This document shows, one piece after another, positions 1 through 13,379 of a stretch of 64,000 nt of DNA. This DNA is from Enoplolaimus lenunculus. Taxonomy: Eukaryota; Nematoda; Enoplea; Enoplida; Thoracostomopsidae. A program made the position numbers and the translations under genes. Position 1 is the stretch's first letter; the number at the start of each line of letters is the position of its first letter. The notes beneath the pieces were generated by a model that was not told where the DNA came from, did not search any database, and saw only the letters and a program-made list of their open reading frames with translations. The stretch covers positions 186,001 through 250,000 of the forward strand of contig JASANG010000398.1 of the NCBI GenBank assembly GCA_030248215.1. The letters run 5' to 3'.

Positions 1-2394
1 CAAACATAGCACAGCCCGAAGTTTCAATAATCCAAAATAGGTAAAAATGCCATTGGTTACTAAGCCTTTCAAAATTCATTCACTGAAATTGGGAACTGTC
101 TGCACCCTTGCGCTGCTACGAATTATTTAGCAACGTTTAAATTTATTGGTGATGCGCTGAAAATTTCAGCCTATTATTATATATACCTACATAATTCAAA
201 TCAACCATAAAAAAAGTATAACATTTTGCTTAAAGAATTACATGCGCAACCAATGCGATACGTAGCTGCATTTGATGGTAGCAATTGCCAAATACGATTT
301 TAAAGCCTTTTTAATGCTCTAATTTTAACCAAGGTTTACCGGCACAAAATTCTAACCATTCACAATTAGTAATTGGCCTGAACCGCAGTTTGGCCTGTGA
401 CATGTTACATCTACCGTGGCGGATCCAGAAACTTGTGAAAATGGGCCCATCACAAGATAAATAGTGAAGAAATTCGTGAGCGGCGCGTGCAAGAAGGCAA
501 ACGACATTGTACTACAAAACCATTTTATACACAAATCTTTGGTTTGTTCTCTGTTTGAAAGAATTTTCGCGAGCGAAGCGAGCCAGAAGCCAGACACTCA
601 CCATATATATTGTAGTTTTCCTATCTCCTGTACAAAACTCAATTTGGTGTGTGTCGGGTGAAATGAGAGAGAGCAAAAAGCATCACGTATAACTTCAGTA
701 TTTAATGTCAAACTAAAATTTTAGTTTGACCGAATGCAGGGCATGTTTCGATCTCCAGAATTGTCCTTAGATCCGCCCCTCATATAATTATTGTATCTGT
801 TAAAGTAAAAATCAGCTGGAACGCTGGCTAAAATACGTATGTGAGGTGGTTTAGTGCATTTTTTATATTCAAACTTCTCACCGAAGACCATTTTTAAATT
901 CAACATAGTGATGTTTAAATTGGTTTCGTTTTTCAACGCTGGGTTGTTTTTCGACCAGGCGTCCCACACCAAGGGAGCGGATTTGCGACGCACTAAACCA
1001 CTTCTCTGATACTTTATGCAGTCACAATCTTGGAGCTTGTGACTAATAGGTAATTTTGACGGTTTAAGTTGTTAGTTGTATTACAACAGCACTACAATAC
1101 TTAACAAGGATCTAAAGTTGAAAGCTAAAGTTAGCTTTAAGTATCAATTTGCATGCTTCAGAATAAATGTCAAGTGGCCGAATGGAATGTGACAAAAGCA
1201 AACACAAATTATAAGCTGCATCATCGCTAAAAGTCATCATCGTTCAATTAAACTCAACTGTATTGCGCTGCCGTACACTTTAAAATTTATCTTTGGTGAT
1301 TGAAATTAAAAATTACAAAGAACTTTTAATGCAGCTAAATCTATTACTTCTTACTCTGAAATTGATTTGGTTACAAGACTTAAGTGTGATGCCGGGTATA
1401 TTTTCTCTACATATATTTTTCTATTATTCAGATATTATGAAGCGTATTTTACATTTACTTTCACTGGAAAAATCTATCATTTACAGTCGAGGGGGTGCAG
1501 CTGCACTCTCGTGTAAAGTACATACCACCCAACGCTCGTATTTGCAACCGTCCAGATTAGGGCTGAAACTGCCGAACAAATATTTTGCTTATTGCTTCGA
1601 ATTCAACCCCTACTGTTTGACTTTCGGATTTTCGGCTGAAATATGCTAAAACGTCTGTGCGTGCAATGCTTAAATTTAACCTTTCTACTGAGTGGTGTTA
1701 GATTTCGTTAAAGTTAACGCGAAACGTTTAAAATTCGATCTACAAAACAGTGTTTACACTTGAATATTGTACGGCATTAAGATTGTACTCTCAACGCAGC
1801 CATAGGTATATCACATTGAATTGCTTTAAGTGTAAACAATGATTAAACCAAGTAGTTGCGGTTTTACAGTTCTCAGAATTGAACAAATTGAAATAAACAT
1901 ACCGCAGGCCCTCAGTTACAAAATATAATTTAGTAAATGATAACTAAGGAATCGGGTTAAAATGCAAAAAACACATTTCCCGTTTTAAAAAATGGTTTAA
2001 TTAAATTTAGCGTTTTGATCAAATGCATAAAAGCGTTTATTTAATGGCGTTTGAATGCTCAAACTGATCATCCTTATTTCAGCCTTTCTCTGCTTGCAAC
2101 ATCGTTATTAGACTTACTGTATTTAAAAAGAGAAGTGGGTTTGAAACACCGGTTTATTTCGAACCGACTACTAATTGAATGGGCCAATTTAGCGACATCT
2201 CTTTTCTCACTGGGTAATCGTTAACGTAGACGAGTTAAGGCAATTATTTCAAACGCTCAAAAATATGCAATAGCGCATTGAAATTACGAAAATGTAATTA
2301 GAATGCACGGAATACATTGAAAGGCACACTCGGAAACCCTGCAACCAATGACCGGTATATATCACAAATATTCAAATTAATTTTATACACAATT

Positions 2395-2588
2395 GGGCCC
2401 ATTTATAGAACAGGACCGGATCGTTTTTCGAAAGGGCTGTAATCGAGTCCGTTTAAGTTTTATACTAATTTTTTTTGCTTAGGCTTAGGAATAGGCTCAT
2501 CCTCACACCTAGGCTTAGGGTTAGGCTTAGGCGTAGGCTTAGGCATATGCTTGTACTGCTGTTCCGGCCCTGTTCTATACACGGGCCC
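2395..2588. mobile_element. TTAGGC-bearing inverted-repeat element, copy 1
   Basis: A near-200-bp non-coding element. Its ends are inverted copies of one another: GGGCCCATTTATAGAACAGG on the left and the complement of CCTGTTCTATACACGGGCCC on the right. The interior is a degenerate array of the hexamer TTAGGC (about 2480-2545). It has no coding capacity, so it looks like a non-autonomous MITE. It is the most palindromic copy of the family in the window. Confidence 0.7.
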
Positions 2589-3385
2589 CACAATTTCATT
2601 TTTGCATAAATTTATGATGTTAATAGCAATAAACATTTCAGTGCGAGAAATATTTTGAAACAACTTTTAAATCTTAGGTATAAACGCTCAAAGGTTCATA
2701 TGTTTTCTATTTAAAAGATTTTACCCAATTTCTTTATTGTTCAGTATTTTCTGGCGTCATAGCAGTATAAATGAGCCAAATGACATTGGCCAGTGACCAA
2801 TTTGAAAACGGATGGTTTCACATTTGATTATTAACGCTAAATTAAAGTAAAGTAGTGAAAAATCTTAGAAAGTACTTTACATAAATTGACAGCCCATTTG
2901 ACATAATGTTAAAGTTACGCTGATATCAAAATGTCAACCATAGCAGTTTTTTCAAAACGGTAGAGATAACGCGTAAGTGTTCTGAATAATTTAGTTGAAC
3001 GCAAAGAGCATATAACATCTATTAATGCTTTGTTATGCGATTAAGGCGGACGCAAATTGACGCTATGTAAACAAAGCCTATTTATAAATATTTGTGCCTA
3101 AAGCTTATATTTATTGTATTTACATTTATTGCGAGCTGTGATGTAAACTTTGTTGGGGGAAAGTTTAGGAAGCTTTAAATTTCACAAAGTACATATATAA
3201 TCGAAGGCCCCTTGCGAAGCCCAAATATAACACGTTTAAAAATCTTTTTCGATATCTAAAAATTAACGCTGACTCAGGCCTGGTTCTAGCCAATATATAT
3301 TTCTAATTTGATGTTCGAGCGCGTTAAAATCCGCATAAATCGGCTTGCTTTAGCCATAAAATTTCAAGGATTGCATAGCAATTTT

Positions 3386-3535
3386 GGCCCACATGTATAG
3401 AATAGGGCCGGAACGTTTCCTGTGTGGCTGTAATAGAGTCAGTTTAAGCTTTAGACTAAATGTTTTTGCTTAGGCGTAGACTTAGACTTTTGAATATGTT
3501 TCTACTACTGTTCCGACCCTGTTCTGCACATGAGC
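3386..3535. mobile_element. TTAGGC-bearing inverted-repeat element, copy 2
   Basis: This copy keeps the GGCCCA(C)ATGTATAGAATAGGG-type left end and the GACCCTGTTCTGCACATG right end. The hexamer array is decayed to TTAGGCGTAGACTTAGAC near 3470-3487. The arrangement is the same as copy 1, and it is shorter and more diverged. Confidence 0.6.
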
Positions 3536-5117
3536 TGAGAAACAAGCGTGTAATATCTTGCTAAATTTAGTGTCGGTATATTATATCGCTTGATAACTGT
3601 TTATCACCAACATAGTATATTGAGGTTAGTAGCCAGCTTAACTTGCTGAGTGGATGGTAATGACTTTAATTTATTAAACTATCCTCTTACAATTAACGAC
3701 GAAACTTTACTCGATTCAACCCGAACGAGTTTAATCCTTTATATTTCTGAAATTTGGAATCTTAAGTTGCACCGCTGCAAATTTCAGCCTGTTCTGATAG
3801 TCTACCGTGACACCTGAAAGACTTAAAATCGTCATCGGAACTAAGTATATGTATAATTGATTTGTTTTTATCAAGGACTTTAATTGATATACCACGGAAG
3901 TTTAATTTAATTAATATAAAAAGTTCGCAGGGATAGGTCAAGTTTTCGTCTAACTTTTCCAAGCGAGGCTAAAACATTTCCTGGGGGAGTGCAAAATATT
4001 TCTGGTAGAGCTGAGTTCCCTGTAGCCACCTGCGACCGCATCGGGTTTGTCGACCGTTACAAATTGACATCGATTCTTAATTTTCTACTTAGCGTTGTGT
4101 CACGAGCACAAGATGTGGTATGGTAAGAGGAGACAGCAGAAACACCATTAGTACGGCAATCAGCTTATCATCGTAATAAGCTTTGTCGCGCTATCTTTAA
4201 ACCTACACTATAGAACATACCGTCCTTAATGTTTGTGCTATTAATAGACGTTGCGTCTTTAAACAATATGGTTCTATTTACCACGACTAATGGGCCACGC
4301 CCATTCGCTTAGACCGCGGGCACAGACTGCCAAACACAGTCTCAGTAGCCTCGGTAAAATTGAATAAACACTTTGTTGTTAATTTATGAGGTAATTGAGA
4401 CCAAACCCAATATAATGGTCTATAAATGGGTATACGGTTATTGCGAAAACATAAATTTAATCATGCGGCACGGGCTAACGGAGTTCATTGAAAAATAACT
4501 GTGAATAACGAAAAAAACAATTGTAGCTTACATATAACGGTTAAACACAACTCATACGTTGACCCAATATGCAAATCATAAATTAGCTTGGCATTTTCAA
4601 CGGGTAAAAAATTCAGCACTTATACACCTTACAAAATATCAATAGTTTATTTATCAGTGCAAAAAATGTCGTTTTTTCAATTTTGAAACAAATCGATGCT
4701 CGTTTTAGCCAGCTCAACATACAAGGGACCAAAAAATTATTAGTAGCAGGCGAAAATTTCACATGGCTTAAAAACAAAGTATAACTTTCTAGGGACGGAC
4801 AAACCTAAGAGGCTGAGCCGCTCTGTTCACCTCTGGTTACTGGTCGCAAAACAGTTCGAAACTTTTTTATACCGTTAAATGGTCAAAGGGCTAAACTGGT
4901 GTTTATAGGATAGGGATGAACCAAAGGAACGCTTTTCATATTAGGAAAATACTTTGAAAAATATACAAACGTTTTGGTAACGAATTGTCGTTGTAAGTTT
5001 GCCTCGTTTGTTCAAAAACAATAAATATTAGGTTTTTATTGGAACAACAATATGATAGGGAGAAGTAGAAATTTGATGAATTGTGGATACATATTGCATA
5101 AGAAACATTCATGTTTA

Positions 5118-5440
5118 TAGGCCAAACAGCTATTCACGCCAATTACTATACAATTGGCCTTGGACAATCTGCTATTCTGAGCAAATTGCAATTTGGCCTA
5201 GGCGAATTGGTAATTGGCTTCAGTATCAGATTGGCTTAGACATATATATCAACTGAAAGTACAAAAACAGTGGCGCAAAAACCGACGTTTAATATTGGTT
5301 ATCTGGTACTGCGTCTGACGAAACAGTTAAATCTGATTGGTCTATATAACTTCAATAATAGTATAGCCTAGGCCAAACTGCTTTTGCATAAAATAGCAGA
5401 TTGGCCTCGGCCAGTTAGCAATTGGCCTAAATAGCAGATT
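5118..5440. repeat. ATTGGCC-rich inverted repeat region
   Basis: The motif ATTGGCC/GGCCAAT recurs at least eight times in about 320 bases. The flanks read TAGGCCAAACAGCTATT near 5118 and GGCCAAACTGC near 5371, with AATTGGCCTAAATAGCAG at the right end. The arrangement looks like a small inverted-repeat element or a degenerate local repeat. I cannot define exact ends. Confidence 0.35.
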
Positions 5441-7324
5441 CATCTTAAATGTTATATTGTTCCGTACGTACCCGAGAATGCAATTCCACAAACTGTGAGC
5501 CATATAATTGCAGTTTAAGGTTGGGATATGGATATGAAATAAACGTTTACTTAATCCATCTGGTAACCGAAAACTTGTAACACTGGTTTCGGTTAAAAAT
5601 TACGGATCGTGCCGCTGAGCTTGAAAGATAATTTTTCAAGTAAAACACCATACCATTAATTTTTTCAACAATATAGCGCCTGAAAACCTTTTGGTCCCAT
5701 CCAATCGCGCAAAGAACTGGCAAAGGCTAAGAACCTGTTTATAATTGAAGTATTCACAAGATATAAGAAACTTCTGAAATTTTATTGCTTGAATCCAGAT
5801 AAAATACATGAGCAAAAAAGAAGTTAGGTATCTATACATCGTGATCACATGGGCATAAAAGGTTTCGCTAATCATAATGCAACTGAACCCATTCGATACA
5901 AAATCTCCAGAAGCGGATTCAGAAATTTCTGTCCGGGGGCGGCTGACAAATGACACCAAATAACTTATGATGGCATTGTCTGATTTGGATACAGTTTTGC
6001 TCAAAATAAGCTATAGGCAATAAATGCGAATAAGTTTTACTGTACGCTATACATGGGCCAATATCCTGGGGAAAAATGGTAAAGTACACACCCTAACATT
6101 TTATCACAAAAAAATTTGTGACGGGGGAGTGTTCGCTCTCCCCGTATATATCCTTCTTGACCCGCTAGCGAGAATATCCGTTAAGAATGAATATAATAAG
6201 ATATGAAATAATGAACAAGACACGGTTCGACCCACGCTGGATTTCAAACAAAAATCTCACTTACGATTCACTTTCCGCCATTACAATTAAGGATCAATAA
6301 CGTTTTAATAAACCCTAGAAAGTGTTGATATTACACTTTTATATGAAACAAACAATAGTCGCTTCATAATAAGATATGAATTATGCTAAGTGGTCAAGGT
6401 AAACACTTCGACGCTGTCATTTTGTGAAAAACAAAGTCTTTCAATCAGAACGTCGTATCTCAAACCACAATCGCTCATGAGGTTTGATTTCGTCGAATTT
6501 GCACAGTATGATGAGAGTTCTACCGTAATCCATGTAGAATCGATGGTTATAGGCATTTTATTCACTCGCAATTTGCAAGACGAATCAGCGTTAGCTTTTG
6601 CCAAGGTCGCTCGTTCGCTCACATGACCGCGGCGGTTTGAAAGCTGTTGTGATCACAAATTATTATAAGTGACGTTAAATCCCCGCCGCTAAAGCTGACG
6701 AAAACGCGTGGATGGTTTGACCTGGTGCACTTTCGTTTTAGGTGCAACGATTTTGCTTGCTTCAGGCACCATCGGAGCTGGTGTTGTCTACGTTGTGCGA
6801 GTAGCTTCGATCATAAAATCTAAACACCAAGTCTATTATTTTAATTAACATTTGGCTAATGTCAATCGTATAGCAACACCGGAAATGTGAAGCGCCTGCT
6901 ATATGTAAGCAAAGGTGTTACTAAATATGCCTTGGGGACTAGGATATAAGCTGAGTTATAGCAAGTAATCGTTTCATTCAGTATTGAACAAAAACAATGA
7001 CATTTTAACGGTTTATATCCTTTCAGTCGAGGGTGATAGACTGCATTTAGTGGTATATTGTAGAAATGACTTATGCATAGTTTGTTCAAAGATAAATAAA
7101 TCACTGCGGAAAACTGTCGCCATACAATTAGTTGCTGGGCCAGCCAAGGAACTGTGATGTGATGTATACTTTAAACTTTCGCGATTCTACGCTTTCAAAA
7201 CTGCGATTTTACTTTTGGACGCATGCACTGTGCCATGAGCACTGTTTGAATGTGTTTAAGTTGCTTGTTGGGTATTCTCAACGATATGTATACGCAACTT
7301 GTTGCATCGATCTTCTGTACGCTT

Positions 7325-7382
7325 GCAAAGAACGGGGCCGTAACAGTAGTAAAGGTATATTCCTAAGCCTTAGTCTAAGCTA
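7325..7382 (+). mobile_element. TTAGGC-bearing element, truncated copy
   Basis: Only the left end is present: CAAAGAACGGGGCCGTAACAG followed by TATTCCTAAGCCTTAGTCTAAGC. The right half is missing. Confidence 0.5.
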
Positions 7383-7649
7383 GTATTTGGCTGGTCGAAC
7401 CAAGCACAAACTATAATTTTATGTATGTAATTAGAGTATAATAAAGTTAAACTTCAAAAGCACAAATATATAAATACTTTAAATTGAGACAACCCAAATC
7501 CATAAAATTGTTGAAATTTCCAGAACACATGATGTGAGAGTCATAGTGAGCGAAATGACAGCTAATTTTGGTATGAAACGAAGGCAAAGTAATACTTTGT
7601 GAGGTGCCCTTGGTTACGACAGGCTTCCAGTACAGTGTTGCATATCGGC

Positions 7650-8025
7650 GCTGCAAAGGTGCAAGTGGAGATTAAAAATACCGGAGCCGGAGGTCACAAA
7701 ATTTGCCGTAGCCGGATGAGCAGCGAATTAGGTATTAAAACAATAATTCAATTTACTATATTTTAGCAAATATCTGCGTAAAACATGTTGCAAAGAAGTT
7801 TGATTTTTGGTATATTTTTAAAGAACTCCGGCAATTTTTTCCTCAAAATGCTACTAAAAGTAAAAGCAAAACGCACCGAGTGTCATATATACAATTGTTG
7901 GAAATTAAGCAAAATTTCACTGCTAAAATTGCCAGAGCCTCCGGCAGAACTTCGTTCGCAACCGGCCCAGCCGGTAGGCGATTTTCTACAGGAGCCGGAG
8001 GCAGGCCACCGGTTGTACTTTGGCG
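7650..8025 (+). repeat. CCGGAG-rich dispersed element, copy 1
   Basis: An about 370-bp element. Its left part carries TACCGGAGCCGGAGG and its right part carries GGAGCCGGAGGCAGGCCACC and GGTTGTAC. The middle is AT-rich, with conserved blocks such as GCAAATATCTGC and AAAGTAAAAGCAAAACGC. The short frame inside it encodes no recognisable protein, and its proline/glutamate-rich end is a product of the CCGGAG repeats. The same architecture recurs three more times in the window. Confidence 0.65.
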
Positions 8026-8091
8026 CTAACCAGGGTACACCTGATTTGCGCCACTAAGCCTTCCAACTTGCAGTTATCCAACTGGGAAGTG

Positions 8092-8148
8092 TATATATTA
8101 TATAATGTATACATATACATATATATACATATATATGTGTATATATAT
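8092..8148. repeat. TA/CA-type microsatellite
   Basis: A run of alternating TATA/TACATA dinucleotide-type repeats directly after the first CCGGAG-rich element. Low complexity; no gene. Confidence 0.8.
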
Positions 8149-8960
8149 CGTGCTCGTATTGCACGGAATATTTACTTCCATACGGCGGCAGGTGTGTAGG
8201 CAGCTCGGATTTTAATTAAAATTTAAAAATTTAAGCGGATCAAATTTTGGATTAGTGTTTTGCCGTATTGGTAAAAATTTATTGTCCATAACGAAGCTAC
8301 AACTATTCAACGCTGAGAATATTCTTACTTTTGAGGGTGACCCGTTTTCGTGCGAAACTCCAACAGCTTTACAATTTAGCCTAATTGTTTGCTCAAGCTT
8401 ATACGCTTAGTTTTGAATTTTTCGTAAGCCAAGGCTTTATACTTGGGCCCACAGTTGTGCACCTAAAAGTAACATTAGTCCATATTGGTAAAGTAGTTGA
8501 AGCTGTAAATGTCAGTACGTTAGTTCAACCGCGGTTTTGGGCCGTTAACAATCAAAATGGATGCTATGAAAAATGTCTAATCCAGTGCGCGTTTGAGACA
8601 GAGATTGTCCATAAAACGAATTTTAGAAGGCGATTGTAGCTACAACAGTACGAGATGTTCTCGAATTTGTTTGTAGTTTAATTGTTCATTACACCGGTTT
8701 AATTCAAAAGTTGACGAATTTCAACTGCTCAAAAATTCTAACAAAATTTCTATTTTTAAATTATATACCACAGCGAATAAGGGCGGATTGTTTCAAACTG
8801 GATTGAAATCCACATCAAACGAAATTGGTCAAATTTCATGACACTTAAATTCATTAAGTTTATTAGACTGTTTGAAATTTTAATAGAAGGGTGTCTTAAG
8901 ATGTTGAACGCAACTCGCAAGAAAGAAAGTACTAAAAACAGCGAGTGAAACGCATGTCAG

Positions 8961-9335
8961 CTGCCGGGATGGCGGTCTCGGTTAAAAACCGAGACTGGGA
9001 CCAGATACCAAAATAACACCAGAATGAAAGTTTCTTTCTCGATCATTTTTTGGTCATCACCGAAAAAAATCTCAAAATAAAATATTAACGCTTTTCTCGT
9101 ATTTTTGTATTTTTCGTGGTTTTTTTGTGTTTTTTCATAATATCTGCTCGAAATTGTTGCGTAACTATAAAACTTCATAATTTCACAGAAGTTTTGTTCA
9201 TGAGCCATCCTTTATTTCAACAATACATTCATACATTTGCTGAATCAACGGTTTCTGGTCGCGTTTCCAAACCACCGATACACAAAAAAGCCGAGACTTA
9301 TCAAACACCGAGACCTACTCGAGATTCCCATCACT
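8961..9335. mobile_element. GAGACC-ended inverted-repeat element, copy 1
   Basis: The left end reads GGGATGGCGGTCTCGGT, and the right end reads ACCGAGACC...GATTCCCATCAC, its approximate inverse. The 375-bp AT-rich interior has no recognisable coding capacity, and much of it (about 9045-9290) recurs near 45045-45272. It is probably a non-autonomous DNA transposon. Confidence 0.6.
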
Positions 9336-9699
9336 AATAAACGGAACCTCAAGAAGTCATGTTTATGTTTTTTTCTCATTTAATTTCAGCACTTCCGTTG
9401 AATAAAAAGTTATATTAAACTGAAGTACTTAGTCAAAGTCTGAATTTGGTTGCAATATCTGCAACATTATTTCATTTCACAGTAAAATGCAAATTTGCAT
9501 ACATTAATATCACATGTTGACAGTGTGAAATAAAAATAGTTGCTGAATGTAAAAATTAGCTGGCACTATTGTAAAATTTTGTTCGGTGCTTTAGGTTTAA
9601 TTATATTTACATTTAGATGGATATGAAAACCCAAACTGTCTATCAGCATAAATCGTCACACTTCAAGAGAGACCTGCTGTGGTCAAATTTACTGATTTT

Positions 9700-9864
9700 G
9701 GCCCATGAAAAGATCAGGGGCGGAACGTTTTCGACTTATTTTTTGCTTGGCTCAGACTTAGCTGAATATGCCTATTCTTACAATTAGGTTCAGGCTTAAA
9801 CTTAGGCTGATGACTTGGAATATGTTTCTAATATTCGTTCGCTCCTGTTCTTTACATTGGCCCT
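9700..9864. mobile_element. TTAGGC-bearing inverted-repeat element, copy 3
   Basis: The left end is GGCCCATGAAAAGATCAGGGG, and the right end is CCTGTTCTTTACATTGGCCC, its inverse. The hexamer array is heavily decayed (AGGTTCAGGCTTAAACTTAGG), but the GCTTGGC and GAATATG landmarks that bracket the array in other copies remain. Confidence 0.6.
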
Positions 9865-11088
9865 GATGTTTAAGACCGAATTTGGAAATGCCACTGTGCG
9901 TTAATCCTAAAAATTGACTTTAAATAGAAGACGATGTCATAATCGTTTAATTAAGTGGAATAGCATAACGCGCATCGCTGTGTACATTAGCTTAACAGTG
10001 AAACGATGTAGGTAATTATTTAACAAATTAAGTGTGGATTACTGAAGTAATTTTGCTTCAATTCGCTTCCGGATACGATTTTGTAAAGGTTGTGTTTGCA
10101 TTGCCGGCAACCGAAAGTCTACTAACGTAGCGTTGTACGGTTTTAATCTCCCGACAATCAATTACTGTGAACGGCGCCGCTGAGAATTATCAACGACTGT
10201 AACTGAAGTATGCATATTCAGAAGAATAAAGCAATGCGCACAACGCGAGACGGACAACGTAGAATTTTAGTATTTATAACAACTTTGATTAAATTTTACT
10301 TTGTGCAACAGTATTGAATACCACCAATCCGAGGGATCAAAATTAACGTTCCTCAGTTCAACGTTTGAAGAGCGCTAATTGATACCGTAGCTTTTTGGGG
10401 AACACTGATTGATACTGTAAGGTTAGAGAGTAACATTAATTAAAACTCTTCGAGTAAAATTTAGTCATTTTTGTAGTATTTGGACTTTTATCGCTGAATG
10501 TGGTTCCAAAATCCACACAATCACATTAGTTATCTCTTGCAAATCCATCAGTTGTAAATTAAACTGATAAAATTTAACGGCGAAAACATTGGTATTGAAC
10601 AGACACTTGAATTTTGGATCGTTTATGATGTTTAGACAGCTGAGAAACTCTTCCCTGACTGAGAAAATCAGCGTTCGATTAAAAAGTTTTAACTTTGTCC
10701 ATTGCGCACCTTGGCTTTTTGATCAGTTGCAACCACCACGAACAGGCTTTAATTAATACCCTTTGGCGGAAAACTTTGATTGATCCGCCTACATGAACGT
10801 TGGGCTTCAAATTGTAGCAGTTGAATTTTAATTTCAAACGATAAAATTTCCTATAGCTTTAAAAGTAGGCAAAATTTTGACGTTGTGAAACCGGTGACCA
10901 GCTTAACATATATATACACTGCATGGGGGTCAATAGAATTTCTGGAGGGGCATGCGTGGGGTGACAATTTGATCTAAGGTAATATGAGCCACCCTAAATG
11001 GCGCATGTTACTTTCAGAAGCGTCCCACAGCTTTCATGATAAAAGTCGATTTCAACAAAAAATATTGCTGTCCCGTTTTCCATTTATT

Positions 11089-11289
11089 GGCCAATGTAAA
11101 GAACAAGGACAGAACAGTATTATAGGCTTATTCCTAAGCCTAAACCTAAGCCTAAGTCTAAGCGTAAGAATGACTTTATTCCTATGCCTAAGCTTAAGCC
11201 TAAGCCAAGCAAAAAATTAGTCTAAAGCTTAAGCTTCTTCTATTCTAGTCCCACAAGAAACGTTCCACCCCTGATTTTTACATGGGTCC
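11089..11289. mobile_element. TTAGGC-bearing inverted-repeat element, copy 4
   Basis: A well-preserved copy. The left end is GGCCAATGTAAAGAACAAGG, followed by two blocks of CCTAAG/CCTAAA hexamers (about 11131-11165 and 11181-11205). Next come the landmark AGCAAAAAATTAGTCTAAAG and the right end CCCCTGATTTTTACATGGG. It is in the opposite orientation to copies 1-3. Confidence 0.75.
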
Positions 11290-11689
11290 ATTTTTTCTGC
11301 AAAAATATATAGCATCCCCATTTTTCCGTCTCCCAAAGAAAGCAGATTGTTGCAAGGGCGTCCACACGGGGGGGGCATTGAGGAGCCATTCTTCCAAGTT
11401 TTGCTGGTGTCCCACATCCAATTATATTTGGGCCAGACATTGTGATTAAAATTCATTCCGCATCCCATGGTTCAGAAATTTTCAACTCTACTCGTGTTTC
11501 TTGCGAAAAAAATTTAACAGTTTTATATAAAGGTATGAAAATGTGCAAGTAGCTGTGGCTGCCAAGGCCGCAAGAAGGTACAGTGTTCAGTAACAGAAGG
11601 CACAACCACAACCCCTTCTACATAAAATCGTTGTTCCCGTCCTTTGATGTAACAAATTTTGTACTGTCTGAAATGAATTTGATTTGTGT

Positions 11690-11905
11690 CCCATTGTCCC
11701 GGTTTCCTGGCGAAAATTTTCGGCTGCCCCATTTTCCCATTTGTCCGAAACAGGCCTGTCTCAATAACCTGTTTTCCCAGCGAAAATTTGCAGCTGTCCC
11801 GAAATGCTATTTGCCCGAAACAAACCTGTCCTGTTTTCCGGTATTCGCAGTGAAAATTTACAGCTGCCCGTTTTCCCATTTACCCGAAGCAGACCTGTCC
11901 TCTAT
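11690..11905. repeat. Tandem repeat, about 68-bp unit, three copies
   Basis: Three consecutive degenerate units share a CCTGTCC core, a (G/T)CGAAAATTTxCxGCTG core, CCCATTT and a CCGAAxCAGxCCTG tail. The GAAAATTT cores fall near 11712, 11783 and 11848. Both strands have open frames through this block, which is expected when unit length and phase coincide. I do not regard either frame as a gene. Confidence 0.65.
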
Positions 11906-11999
11906 ACATTTTGTTGTGTTTCAGCATAGTGCGGTTATTTGTCAAACAAAGTTGCGATTGTTTTGATTGCGAACTCCGCTTTAAAGGTATGAAGTTTAC

Positions 12000-12143
12000 G
12001 GCCAATGTAAAAAGAACAGGGGCGGAACATTAAGCATATACCTAAGCCTAAGCCTAAGCCAAGCAAAAATAGTCTAAAGCTTAAGCTTACTCTTTTCTAG
12101 TCCCACAGAAAAATGTTCCGGCCCCAGACCTTTACATGGACCG
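12000..12143. mobile_element. TTAGGC-bearing inverted-repeat element, copy 5
   Basis: A compact copy. It runs from GGCCAATGTAAAAAGAACAG through an exact three-unit CCTAAG array, the AGCAAAAATAGTCTAAAGC landmark and TAGTCCCACAGAAAAA to the right end CAGACCTTTACATGGACC. It is the smallest copy with both ends, so it gives the best view of the conserved minimum. Confidence 0.75.
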
Positions 12144-12981
12144 AACTTACAAACAGTTCTTTGTTCGTAAAACGCATGCTGCGATAATTTACTGTATACA
12201 AATTGGGCAATTATAAATGTATGATCGATACCTCAAAATGCGCCAGATTTAAATGAAAATTTTGACAATAAATTCCTTTACTACATTACACAAAAGCGGT
12301 TATCCGCGTTATAGTAGTCCTCTTGTATAGTCTGCTAGAGTATTAGAAGAATTGAATGCAAGTTTTGCTGTTACATCGGGTCTGTAATTATGGCTTTTTG
12401 CCGAACAATGTTTGCTATTTGACCTTGCAGTTGTGAATTGCTTTATTGTACCGCTACATCTCGATCATCGAATTGTGGCGCTGTTAAAGTGCAAACGGTT
12501 AGAGGGGAAGAACATGATAAAAGCCAGTGAGAACAAGTTGTTACGATCCACGCTTTCGTAGTGTACGTGACAAGTGTTTGTAAAATGAACCTTTTGGAGA
12601 AATGTATGTCGGACCGATGTTTTTCATCGAATCCTTTCGAGATCCCGCGAGCCAAGTCGGTCTCAGGGTTTGGTTGCGTCATTATCTGGTCCTGAACATT
12701 TAAACGTAAAATGTACAATTAAATTTCATCACAAAATAGTCATGATGATAACAAATTGCTGAATTTAATCAGGATGGCATATGGTCCCGAAAAGTCAAGG
12801 ATGGCGGCTCGAAACACAGAGGGGGATCCAAGATTTCTAGGTTTAGATCCAAGGTGTGCCGACCGGCACGATATTATGATTCCCTCTCAAAATTACATTT
12901 TCATCAAGTACAGCAAAATGTTGAACCTAACTAAACTTTGTGCGAAGCACGGAAACATGCTGGCATTATCGTGTTGTTTGG

Positions 12982-13358
12982 TACTGTATTGACCCGAATA
13001 TGAGGGGGAGGGTAATAAGAGGGGGTCCCCATTTTGAGTCCGAATCAATTGGAGTCCGTATCCCTAATAAGAGTCCGTAAGCGGATAGAGTCCCTAAACC
13101 CTATTTAGGGTCCATAAATGTCAAATAACCCTAATTGTAGCGCATAAATGACTCCAGGACCAAATAACTTTAGTTCGAAACATTTAAGCGTACTTAAATT
13201 TTGAAAGTACATTCCTAAGTATAACCTTCAACGGATAATTGCAGTACCGGATATATCAGTACCGAAGACCGGCGGAGCGTGGGTTGAAAATAAATAACAG
13301 TCTACAACCGTATAACAAGAGGGGCACCCTCAAAGAGGTCACGCGCATACTCATCCTA
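12982..13358. mobile_element. TACTGTA-ended inverted-repeat element, copy 1
   Basis: The left end is TACTGTATTGACCCGAATATG followed by GGGTAATAAGAGGGGGTCCC. The interior carries repeated GAGTCC(C/G)TA phrases and AAATGACTCCAGGAC. The right end (CACGCGCATACTCATC) is worn compared with the second copy at 18169-18664, which matches this one along most of its length. Confidence 0.65.
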
Positions 13359-13379
13359 AGCCTCTTTTCATATGAACAT

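Noticed and set aside
721-993. 90-codon minus-strand frame (MRRKSAPLVWDAWSKNNP...)
   Set aside because: Composition is plausible for a protein, but there are no recognisable domain, splice partners or neighbours to support it.
6386-6830. Open 78-codon frames on both strands at 6386-6626 and a small-residue-rich frame (ATILLASGTIGAGVVYVV) after a TTTTAG near 6740
   Set aside because: It looks protein-like and has a CRE-like TGACGT between the two pieces, but I recognise no family and cannot join the pieces with consistent splice sites. Coding strand is undecidable by eye.
11583-11966. 127-codon plus frame and 118-codon minus frame
   Set aside because: Both cross a 68-bp tandem repeat; simultaneous openness on both strands is a repeat effect.
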